Below, one piece after another: positions 1-5,374 of a DNA stretch of 9,303 nt; position 1 is the first letter of the stretch, and each line of letters begins with the position of its first letter. This DNA comes from Paucidesulfovibrio sp050251775 (GTDB lineage Bacteria; Desulfobacterota; Desulfovibrionia; Desulfovibrionales; Desulfovibrionaceae): the NCBI GenBank assembly GCA_050251775.1, contig JBFWMD010000111.1, forward strand, positions 1 to 9,303. The letters run 5' to 3'. Both the position numbers and the translations under genes were made by a program. The notes under the pieces were generated by a model, which saw only the letters and a program-made list of their open reading frames with translations, ran no database searches and had not been told where the DNA came from.

Positions 1-220
1 CGAGAGGCGCAAAGTCGCCGTAGGGACGGGCCTCGATGGCACCCTGGGGGCAAATCTTGACGCAGCTGTAACATTCCCAACAAGCATCAGGCTCCTGGTT
101 GTAGGCCTTCATTTCGGCCGGATCCAGAATCATGAGGTCGTTCGGGCAAATGTACATGCAAGCGGTCTTTTCGCCACCCTTGCAGCCGTCACATTTTTCC
201 GGGTTGACAAAGGTCGGCAT
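1..220 (-). CDS. aprB: Adenylylsulfate reductase beta subunit, 5' part (runs off left edge)
   Basis: This is the iron-sulfur subunit of dissimilatory APS reductase (AprBA), which reduces APS to sulfite and AMP in the cytoplasm. AprB passes electrons, probably from the Qmo membrane complex, to the FAD in AprA. The minus strand encodes 73 residues starting MPTFVNPEKCDGCKGG, about half of the usual roughly 150-170. Eight cysteines form two ferredoxin-type [4Fe-4S] motifs: C10, C13, C21, C25 and C47, C50, C53, C57. Trp48, directly after C47, matches the tryptophan known in the Archaeoglobus enzyme to lie on the electron path between the clusters and FAD. The start at 220 has a perfect AGGAGG (228-233) seven bases upstream. 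The C-terminal tail that wraps AprA, and aprA itself, would lie beyond the left edge. It is divergent from sat. Identification is very secure. Confidence 0.96.
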   Translation of the reverse strand, partial: MPTFVNPEKCDGCKGGEKTACMYICPNDLMILDPAEMKAYNQEPDACWECYSCVKICPQGAIEARPYGDFAPL

Positions 221-227
221 AGCATAT

Positions 228-233
228 CCTCCT
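228..233 (-). promoter_or_regulatory. Ribosome binding site of aprB
   Basis: The minus strand reads AGGAGG here, a full anti-SD match, seven bases before the aprB ATG. This fixes the aprB start and fits a highly translated respiratory protein. Confidence 0.9.
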
Positions 234-318
234 AAGGTGTTAAAGTAACTTACACATCTACCGACAAAACCTTCAACCAATGTATATTATTCGCCTATTG
301 CCAAGGCTATGAAATGCG

Positions 319-347
319 GAGATAACAAGCCCGGCAAGAGGTGTCAA
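319..347 (-). promoter_or_regulatory. Candidate aprB promoter
   Basis: Read on the minus strand, a perfect -35 TTGACA (347-342) is followed by a 17-base spacer and TATCTC (324-319). The -10 matches TATAAT at only three positions, but the TG one base before it makes it an extended -10. This would give a leader of about 90 bases before the aprB RBS. An alternative AT-rich -10 (TATACA, 286-281) has no good -35. Confidence 0.4.
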
Positions 348-352
348 GATGA

Positions 353-370
353 AAGTGAATTTTTGAACAA
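353..370. promoter_or_regulatory. Weak Rex-like palindrome upstream of aprB promoter
   Basis: On the minus strand this 18-mer reads TTGTTCA-AAAA-TTCACTT. Against the Desulfovibrio Rex consensus TTGTGAA-N4-TTCACAA it matches 10 of 14 informative positions. It sits five bases upstream of the candidate aprB -35. In an AT-rich stretch such a match could be chance, so it is tentative. Confidence 0.2.
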
Positions 371-461
371 GCTAGGATGGAACTGAAGATTCCAGCCTTC
401 TCAAAGACATCGGCACTGGGCAACCGAGCCGAATCCACCTCCAACCTGCACATCCATATTT

Positions 462-492
462 CAAGCCCACAGGGCTTGCAAGTGTTTTTTTT
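462..492 (+). terminator. Terminator-like hairpin with T8 tract inside the divergent region
   Basis: CAAGCCC (462-468), loop ACA and GGGCTTG (472-478) form a perfect 7-bp stem. Six bases later comes a run of eight T (485-492). The gap between stem and T tract is longer than in a classical intrinsic terminator, so efficiency is doubtful. No plus-strand gene ends here. It could close a short untranslated RNA or limit transcription entering sat from upstream. Confidence 0.35.
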
Positions 493-507
493 CTCAAGGT
501 CGAGCCG

Positions 508-523
508 TGAAAAATACTTTTCA
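508..523. promoter_or_regulatory. AT-rich operator-like palindrome TGAAAA-N4-TTTTCA
   Basis: A perfect 6+6 inverted repeat with a four-base spacer. Its right arm is also the -35 (TTTTCA, 518-523) of the distal candidate sat promoter, a position suited to a repressor. The spacing differs from a Rex box (TGAA to TTCA is four bases too far), so the binding protein is unknown. Confidence 0.4.
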
Positions 524-547
524 ACGCTCTAAAATTGCACATATAAT
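518..547 (+). promoter_or_regulatory. Candidate distal sat promoter (P1)
   Basis: A perfect -10 TATAAT (542-547) lies 18 bases after TTTTCA (518-523; four of six matches to TTGACA). Transcription would start near 554, giving a sat leader of about 240 bases. The perfect -10 and the palindrome over the -35 support it. It may act together with the proximal promoter. Confidence 0.4.
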
Positions 548-655
548 TTGCGGCACATTTTTGATTTTCTCTCTAGAAAACATCTTGACCATCTCTTGAA
601 CTAAAATTCCGTGCCAGGCGTTTGCAACTCGCGTCACCCTTGAGAAATTTTGCCC

Positions 656-673
656 TTGACACAAGATTCACAA
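656..673. promoter_or_regulatory. Candidate Rex operator overlapping the sat -35
   Basis: The 18-mer reads TTGACAC-AAGA-TTCACAA. The right half is a perfect Rex half-site; the left half matches TTGTGAA at four of seven, giving 11 of 14 overall. Rex is an NADH-sensing repressor known to control sat in Desulfovibrio vulgaris. A site over the -35 fits repression relieved when NADH/NAD+ is high. The left-half deviations are exactly what a -35 TTGACA would impose. Function is inferred. Confidence 0.4.
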
Positions 674-685
674 TCGGGACATAAC
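656..685 (+). promoter_or_regulatory. Candidate proximal sat promoter (P2)
   Basis: A perfect -35 TTGACA (656-661), an 18-base spacer, and CATAAC (680-685; four of six matches to TATAAT). Transcription would start near 692, leaving a leader of about 100 bases that contains the 718-744 hairpin. A Rex-like palindrome begins at the -35, so the two probably interact. Confidence 0.5.
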
Positions 686-717
686 CATTTCACGTTTGAT
701 CGTAGAGCATATTCGCA

Positions 718-744
718 GCGGCAGGAGCATGGAGTTTCTGCCGC
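718..744 (+). promoter_or_regulatory. Stem-loop in the sat 5' leader
   Basis: GCGGCAG (718-724) pairs perfectly with CTGCCGC (738-744). The stem continues inward to 728/734 with two G-U pairs, giving 11 pairs and loop ATGGA. No T tract follows, so it is not a terminator. It lies about 26 bases after the predicted P2 start and about 40 bases before the sat SD. A role in mRNA stability is the simplest reading; regulated folding is possible. Confidence 0.5.
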
Positions 745-785
745 GTATTGCCCTGGCTAAGGTGAATGGCTAACACCACTTATAT

Positions 786-790
786 GGAGG
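786..790 (+). promoter_or_regulatory. Ribosome binding site deciding the sat start
   Basis: GGAGG five bases before the ATG at 796. An in-frame ATG 30 bases earlier (766) has no comparable SD, and this RBS would lie inside the coding sequence if 766 were used. Confidence 0.88.
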
Positions 791-795
791 ATCAC

Positions 796-2082
796 ATGTC
801 CAAACTGGTACCCCCTCATGGAGGCAAAGGCCTCGTCTGCTGCCTGCTGGAAGGCGCTGCTCTTGCTGCTGAACAGAAGAAGGCCGAAGGCCTGAAGAAA
901 ATCCAGATCTCCAACCGCGCCAAAGGCGACCTGATCATGATGGGCATCGGCGGCTTCTCTCCGCTGAGCGGCTTCATGACCAAGGCCGACTGGAAGGGCG
1001 TGTGTGAGAAGTTCCTGATGGCCGACGGCACGTTCTGGCCCGTCCCCGTCACCCTGGACACCGATGACGAGGCCGTAAAGGTCGGTGACGAAGTCGCCCT
1101 GGTCGCCCCGGACGGCGTGACCTACGCCACCATGCAGATCACTGAAAAGTACGAGATGACCGAAGCCGACAAGCTGTGGGAATCCGAGCTGGTCTACAAG
1201 GGCCAGGGCGAAGATTCCACCGGCGGCAAGTTCATGGAAGTCGCTCTCAAGGATCACCCGGGCGTCCAGATGGTCATGGCCCAGGGCAAGTTCAACCTGG
1301 CCGGCCCGGTCAAGGTCCTCTCCGAGGGTGACTACTCCACCCGCTACCCCGGCGTGTACCAGACCCCGGCCCAGATCCGCGCCGAGATGGAAAAACGCGG
1401 CTGGTCCAACGTCGCCGCTCTCCAGCTGCGCAACCCCATGCACCGTTCCCACGAGTTCCTGGCCAAGATCGCTGTGGAAGTCTGCGACGGCGTCGTGATC
1501 CACTCCCTGATCGGCAACCTGAAGCCCGGCGACATCCCGGGTTCCGTGCGCATCAAGTGCATCCAGACCCTGATCGACAAGTACTTCGTGCCCGCCAATG
1601 TCATCAACGCTGGTTACCCCCTGGACATGCGTTACGCCGGCCCGCGCGAAGCTCTGCTGCACGCCACCTTCCGTCAGAACTACGGCATCAACAACATGCT
1701 CATCGGTCGTGACCACGCCGGCGTCGGCGACTTCTACGGCCTGTTCGAGGCTCAGGAAATCTTCGACCGTATCCCCTACGCCACCGAAGCCTGCCCCGAA
1801 CCCGGCAAGGCCCTGATCACCAAGCCCATGAAGATTGACTGGACCTTCTACTGCTACAAGTGCGACGGCATGGCCTCCATGCGCACCTGCCCGCACACCA
1901 AGGAAGACCGCGTCATCCTCTCCGGCACCAAGCTGCGCAAGGCTCTGTCCGAGGGCGCCGAGGTCGTGGACCACTTTGGTCGCGACGAAGTCCTCGACAT
2001 CCTTCGCGAGTACTACTCCGGCCTGACCGAGAAGGTCGAAGTCAAGATGCAGAAAGCCGCCTCCGGCGCCGACATGAAGTAA
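796..2082 (+). CDS. sat: Dissimilatory sulfate adenylyltransferase (ATP sulfurylase)
   Basis: Sat activates sulfate with ATP to APS and pyrophosphate, the first cytoplasmic step of sulfate respiration; APS goes to AprBA, encoded divergently. The protein has 428 residues, normal for the dissimilatory family, and no fused APS kinase. It starts MSKLVPPHGGKG, as in the Desulfovibrio vulgaris enzyme as I recall it, which with the GGAGG at 786-790 favours 796 over the in-frame ATG at 766. Residues 1-170 form the PUA-like N-terminal domain. The catalytic nucleotidyltransferase domain has QLRNPMHRSHE (210-220), the signature that binds sulfate and ATP phosphates, and GRDHAGVGDFYG (304-315). C353, C356, C365 and H367 form the metal site (usually zinc; cobalt is reported in Desulfovibrio) of the dissimilatory type. 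It appears to be a single-gene transcript: promoter candidates lie upstream and a strong terminator follows. Confidence 0.98.
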   Translation: MSKLVPPHGGKGLVCCLLEGAALAAEQKKAEGLKKIQISNRAKGDLIMMGIGGFSPLSGFMTKADWKGVCEKFLMADGTFWPVPVTLDTDDEAVKVGDEVALVAPDGVTYATMQITEKYEMTEADKLWESELVYKGQGEDSTGGKFMEVALKDHPGVQMVMAQGKFNLAGPVKVLSEGDYSTRYPGVYQTPAQIRAEMEKRGWSNVAALQLRNPMHRSHEFLAKIAVEVCDGVVIHSLIGNLKPGDIPGSVRIKCIQTLIDKYFVPANVINAGYPLDMRYAGPREALLHATFRQNYGINNMLIGRDHAGVGDFYGLFEAQEIFDRIPYATEACPEPGKALITKPMKIDWTFYCYKCDGMASMRTCPHTKEDRVILSGTKLRKALSEGAEVVDHFGRDEVLDILREYYSGLTEKVEVKMQKAASGADMK

Positions 2083-2107
2083 GCACCGCTTACAATGCAT
2101 CGATTCG

Positions 2108-2139
2108 GGGGGAGAGGCCACGGCCTCTCCCCCTTTTTT
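2108..2139 (+). terminator. Intrinsic terminator of sat
   Basis: GGGGGAGAGGCC (2108-2119) and GGCCTCTCCCCC (2122-2133) are perfect complements, followed at once by six T (2134-2139). This GC-rich 11-12 bp stem, 25 bases after the sat stop, is a textbook rho-independent terminator. It separates sat from the downstream operon. Confidence 0.94.
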
Positions 2140-2210
2140 CCTGCCGGACGCCCACTCGCCTTTCATATTGTATATGTATTCCGGCCCGCTGCGGATGCCC
2201 CTCGAAGTGC

Positions 2211-2239
2211 TTGAAGATCGCGACTTTTCAGGCTAGAAA
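2211..2239 (+). promoter_or_regulatory. Weak candidate promoter for the downstream operon
   Basis: TTGAAG (2211-2216), a 17-base spacer and TAGAAA (2234-2239) each match sigma-70 consensus at four of six. It lies in the 133-base gap after the sat terminator, where a promoter for the next genes is expected. An AT-rich patch at 2163-2180 is an alternative without a clear -35. Confidence 0.25.
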
Positions 2240-2272
2240 GGCCCCTCTTATTTCAATCCCCCAGGGAGCCTT

Positions 2273-3895
2273 ATGACAACCGAATATGGAAAGAACAACC
2301 CCGCCGGCCAGGACATCCGCAAAGAGCGTCTCGACGAACTTCTGGATGTGGACACCCGGATTCTCAAGCTTCTCGTTCGCCGCAGCCGTCTGCTCGGCAA
2401 GGAATCCACCTGGCGTCGGTCCCAGGGCAAGCAGCGCATCGACACCGCGCTGGAAAAGTCCCTCTGGGCCGAGTGGGAAAACGCCGGACGTTCCGGAGAT
2501 CTTCCTCCTCGCCTGCTCCGCCAGCTTTTCAACATCGTGAACCTTTTCGGCCAGGACGACGCCAAGGGCCGCCGACGCGCGGATGCCTATATGCTCGCGC
2601 CCCAGCGCACGCCCGTGGCCGTGGAGATGACCGCGCCCCGCTGCCTGCGCCGCACCCGGCTTTGGATGGTGCTGGCCACGGCCTGCGGCAGACCGCTTGC
2701 CCTGGACTCCATCATTCTCAATGATCCTTTCATCGAGCTGGTCAAGAGTCTGAACCAGGCCGGGGGCAGCGTTTCCTGGATTGGCGACGACCGCGCCGAA
2801 ACCCAGGCCTCCGAAGGACTGCTCTTCGAAGACAAACTCATCTTCGCCGGGGACGACCCCCTCAACTTCCACCTGCTGCTCGGCATGGCCCTGGGCGGAG
2901 CAGGCCGCATGAAGTTTTCCGGCGGTTCCGGACTCAAGCTTCTGGACCTTTCCGTCGTGAACAACGTTCTGCCCCGGCTGGGAGCGCGGCTTGTGCCCCT
3001 GAACCCCCACGGCGACGGTCTGCCCGCGCGGCTGGAATGCGGCGGCGACATGGCCGCCCGCGTTTCCCTGCCCGCTTCCGCGTCCCCGGAACTGGCCGTT
3101 GGTCTGGCTCTGGCCGCCTGGTCCTATCCGCAGGGCCTTGTGCTGGACTTCTCCGCGTGTCCGGCTTTGCGCCAGGCCCTGGTAGAGGTGGTGGAGGTTC
3201 TGCAAAACGCGGGTATCGACGCTGCGCTGGAAGACGCCGTGTGCCGCGTGGCTCCCGGCAAGCCGGTGTTTCCCGAGTCTCCGGTCCTGCCGCCCGACCC
3301 GGTTCTGGCCGCCCATCTGCTGGCCCTGCCTGTGTTTGCGGACGGCAGAATCATTCTTGACGGGTTCACCCCTGCGGACGCGGCCCACCCTGTGCTTGCG
3401 GCCCTCGGCGAACTGGGCGCGGACATCCAGCTCGATGGCCACCGGCTGATCTGCTCGGCCCTGAAGGTCCCGGACAAGGACATCCAACTGGGCGATGCTC
3501 CGGAACTGCTGCCGCTTGGTGTGGCCCTGGCCCTGCGGTCGCGGCGCGAATTGTTGGTGCATGCGCCCCTGAACGCAGACCTGGACGATGCCGTGCAGTT
3601 CCTGGACCACCTCGGCGCGAGCTACGCCACCCAGGAGGACGGTCTGCGCATCTCCCCGTCGGACCTGCGCTGGGAGGGATCCTGGGCCAGTCCTTCGCCC
3701 TACTTCTGCATCGCGGCCGCGCTGGTTTCCTTCCTGCGCCCCGGCATCGCCCTGGAGAATCCCGGCATGCTCACCGCGCTCTGGCCCCAATTCTGGAACC
3801 TGTTCAACACGCTGCCTTCCGGGCGCATGAAACCCAAAGCCCAGGAACCTGAGAATGACGCACCCAAACGGCGCAGAATCAAGATCGGTCGATGA
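2273..3895 (+). CDS. Chorismate-mutase-like / EPSP-synthase-like fusion, probably catalytically dead
   Basis: 540 residues; start ATG with AGGGAG at 2263-2268. Residues 12-97 resemble an AroQ-type chorismate mutase: they align without gaps to the three-helix E. coli domain as I recall it, keeping R37, D57 and E61, with R48 for the catalytic lysine, but lacking three other active-site residues (L20, L60, A97). Residues about 115-515 follow the whole EPSP synthase (AroA) fold, a two-domain inside-out barrel, including GGAGRMKFSG (208-217) and LGADIQLDGHRLIC (381-394). AroA normally joins shikimate-3-phosphate to PEP. Its hallmark motifs are replaced: KSxSNR by a CLRRTR region (124-129), GNAGTAMR by AGDDPLNFH (192-200), SSQ by SASPE, KETDR by NADLDD (434-439), NDHR by SPSP (473-476), and the late lysine by an aliphatic stretch near 499-503. 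The tail (519-540) is basic. It heads the operon. Function unknown; sensing a shikimate-pathway compound is only a guess. Confidence 0.8.
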   Translation: MTTEYGKNNPAGQDIRKERLDELLDVDTRILKLLVRRSRLLGKESTWRRSQGKQRIDTALEKSLWAEWENAGRSGDLPPRLLRQLFNIVNLFGQDDAKGRRRADAYMLAPQRTPVAVEMTAPRCLRRTRLWMVLATACGRPLALDSIILNDPFIELVKSLNQAGGSVSWIGDDRAETQASEGLLFEDKLIFAGDDPLNFHLLLGMALGGAGRMKFSGGSGLKLLDLSVVNNVLPRLGARLVPLNPHGDGLPARLECGGDMAARVSLPASASPELAVGLALAAWSYPQGLVLDFSACPALRQALVEVVEVLQNAGIDAALEDAVCRVAPGKPVFPESPVLPPDPVLAAHLLALPVFADGRIILDGFTPADAAHPVLAALGELGADIQLDGHRLICSALKVPDKDIQLGDAPELLPLGVALALRSRRELLVHAPLNADLDDAVQFLDHLGASYATQEDGLRISPSDLRWEGSWASPSPYFCIAAALVSFLRPGIALENPGMLTALWPQFWNLFNTLPSGRMKPKAQEPENDAPKRRRIKIGR

Positions 3896-4157
3896 ACGCA
3901 TCGCCGAACTGAATGTCGAGCTGGAGACCATCCTGAGGGCCAAGGCGGCCAAGGCCGTCGAGGAAAAGAAATATCGTGCCAAGGAAGATGCAAAAAAGCG
4001 CATCTCCTTTGCGCGCGAAATTTTTGCATTGCAGCACGACCAACTGCGCCTGAACGTGGAAGCGGAATTCGTGCGCAAAAAAATCATGCGCCTGCAACTG
4101 GGCTATGCCGAAGACGCCGTGCCCATGGGCGACACCCCGAAAGGCTTTGTGCTCTAA
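3855..4157 (+). CDS. Small helical, probable coiled-coil protein
   Basis: 100 residues starting MTHPNGAESRSVDERIAE. I do not recognise the family. Residues 12-82 are almost free of proline and glycine and rich in Glu, Lys, Arg, Ala and Leu, so a long helix or coiled coil is expected. There is no signal peptide, membrane segment or cysteine. The start overlaps the end of the fusion gene by 41 bases in another frame, with AGGA at 3842-3845, which suggests translational coupling. No other in-frame ATG or GTG gives a better start near the N-terminus. A cytoplasmic partner or scaffold for the upstream protein is possible but unproven. Confidence 0.7.
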   Translation: MTHPNGAESRSVDERIAELNVELETILRAKAAKAVEEKKYRAKEDAKKRISFAREIFALQHDQLRLNVEAEFVRKKIMRLQLGYAEDAVPMGDTPKGFVL

Positions 4158-4172
4158 GGCGATTCGGATTCC

Positions 4173-5336
4173 GTGGTCAACGACGTGCCCTACGAATGGA
4201 TCGATATTCAAGCCCTGCCGCGCCTCGAACAGCGCCAGCCCATCGTGCTGTTCGGGGCGGGCAACGGCTCCCGCGAACTGCTGCGATATTTCCAGGAGCA
4301 GGGCCTTTCCCCGCGTATTCTCGCCGTGCTCGACAACGACCCCACGCTGCACGGCAAATATTTTCTCAACATCCCCGTGCTTTCTCCCGCTGCATTGCCC
4401 TCTCTGGCTCCCTGCTTTGTGCTTGTGACCACGGTTTCCGGCCGTGAGGCCGTATCGCAACAACTCGCGGCCCAGGGCTTGCGACGCGGCCGCAATTTCG
4501 AACTGGTGGGCACTTTCCCCGCCGCAAGGTCCACAGGAAACCTGCGCCTGCTGCTGCATTGCCTCCGCAGGCAGGGCCTGTCCGCCCAGGGATGGCTGCT
4601 GCACGTGGGGCCGGGCGGATTCCTCGGACTGGAATGCGGCCTGCTTTCCCTTTTGGGACCACACGGCCCCACAGGCTGCGTTTCCGTGGATGCCTACGAC
4701 TTCAGCATGCAGTGGCCTGACGTGACGGTTTCTCTTCCAGCCTATCTGCGCGCCCGGACCGAAACGCTCACGCTGGCAACGGAATTCGAACATGATCAGA
4801 ACGTGGTTGCGGGCCGCTGGGACGCACTGTTTCAAAACCACCAGGGGCAATGTCGGCTGGATGCCCAGCGGATAGAGCTGCGCTCTCCTTTCCGCTTTTC
4901 CGCTCTTCCGCTTTCAGACGCCTCCGTGGCCCTGGCCTGTTCCTTTGCCGTGCTGGAGCACGTGCGTTCCCCGCAGCGCGCTGTCGAAGAGCTCTGGCGC
5001 GTTCTGCGGTCCGGCGGCGCAGCCGTGCTGACCATCATCACCCGCGACCACCGCTCCTTTGGCGTGGTGGACGGATATTCCCCCATTTCCTACCGGAAGC
5101 ACTCTCCGGAGGAATGGGCGGAGATCAATAATTCCAAATTTCATCAAAACAGGCTCGCTCCGTTTCAGTGGCGCGAGCTCTTTGAACAACGCGGTTTCCG
5201 GCTGGCGGAATACCGCGTTTTGCACCACTATGACGCTCCGGAGCAGGAGCTTGCGGAACTGCACCCCGACTTCCGCCACTGGGCTCCCGAGCGGCAGCGG
5301 GAAGTGGATTGTTGCATCGTGGCGGTCAAGCCCTGA
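4173..5336 (+). CDS. Two-domain SAM-dependent methyltransferase
   Basis: 387 residues from a GTG start, 15 bases after the previous stop; GTG at 4185 is the only alternative and neither has a strong SD. Residues 22-112 form a Rossmann-like domain with IVLFGAGNGSRELL (24-37) and VLDNDP (52-57), like the N-terminal nucleotide-binding domain of PglD-type and sugar-modifying proteins. Residues about 138-345 are a class I methyltransferase: HVGPGGFLGLECG (144-156) as glycine motif I, an acidic residue after strand 2 (D173 or D176), and FAVLEHVRSPQRAVEELWRV (258-277) with the following RSGG turn, typical of the Methyltransf_11 family. It probably methylates a small molecule or sugar in the cytoplasm; the substrate cannot be read from the sequence. 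The catalytic fold is clear, the N-terminal assignment less so. Confidence 0.85.
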   Translation: MVNDVPYEWIDIQALPRLEQRQPIVLFGAGNGSRELLRYFQEQGLSPRILAVLDNDPTLHGKYFLNIPVLSPAALPSLAPCFVLVTTVSGREAVSQQLAAQGLRRGRNFELVGTFPAARSTGNLRLLLHCLRRQGLSAQGWLLHVGPGGFLGLECGLLSLLGPHGPTGCVSVDAYDFSMQWPDVTVSLPAYLRARTETLTLATEFEHDQNVVAGRWDALFQNHQGQCRLDAQRIELRSPFRFSALPLSDASVALACSFAVLEHVRSPQRAVEELWRVLRSGGAAVLTIITRDHRSFGVVDGYSPISYRKHSPEEWAEINNSKFHQNRLAPFQWRELFEQRGFRLAEYRVLHHYDAPEQELAELHPDFRHWAPERQREVDCCIVAVKP

Positions 5337-5374
5337 ACCGCCCAAACCCCGACCAGGGACTCCCGAGGACTGAC

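Larger units (their letters stand above)
221..795. other. Divergent aprB-sat control region
   Basis: This stretch of about 575 bases is clearly more AT-rich than the flanking genes and holds no convincing protein gene. It contains a candidate aprB promoter (319-347), a Rex-like imperfect palindrome (353-370), a terminator-like hairpin (462-492), an AT-rich palindrome (508-523), two candidate sat promoters (518-547 and 656-685), and a leader hairpin (718-744). The signals were read by eye against sigma-70 and Rex consensus sequences, so their function is inferred. Confidence 0.75.

Noticed and set aside
377..532. 51-codon open frame in the divergent region
   Set aside because: No SD before its ATG, it runs through the hairpin and T8 tract (coding three Phe), and the product resembles nothing known.
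611..626. Sigma-54 promoter-like sequence (TGCC...TTGCA)
   Set aside because: The essential GG of the -24 element is missing at the required spacing from the GC of the -12 element.
729..773. 14-codon leader ORF (MEFLPRIALAKVNG) upstream of sat
   Set aside because: The SD-like AGGAG is only one base from the ATG, and both are in the leader stem-loop. There is no codon run suggesting attenuation.
766..795. Upstream in-frame ATG that would add ten residues to Sat
   Set aside because: The strong GGAGG at 786-790 would be inside the gene, and Sat homologues begin at MSKLVPPHG as I recall them.
757..2166. Long minus-strand open frame (469 codons) across sat
   Set aside because: It is the antisense shadow of sat, whose product is beyond doubt. 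Its translation is low-complexity, rich in Gly, Val, His and Asp, as expected from antisense of GC-rich genes.
2228..4087. Minus-strand open frame of 619 codons opposite the fusion gene
   Set aside because: No recognisable domain and Gln/Gly/Arg/His-rich composition, while the plus strand gives a coherent two-domain fold. Other long antisense frames (3879-4850, 5900-7318, 8015-8896) fail for the same reason.
3855..5336. Possibility that the helical protein and methyltransferase were one gene split by a TAA at 4155
   Set aside because: They are in the same frame with only five codons between stop and GTG, but both products look complete and the methyltransferase N-terminal domain begins normally. 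A sequencing check of 4150-4175 would settle it.
5309..5374. Extended aconitase start upstream of 5375
   Set aside because: It would use a non-ATG codon inside the methyltransferase gene; the ATG at 5375 has a well-spaced GAGG and begins the conserved sequence.
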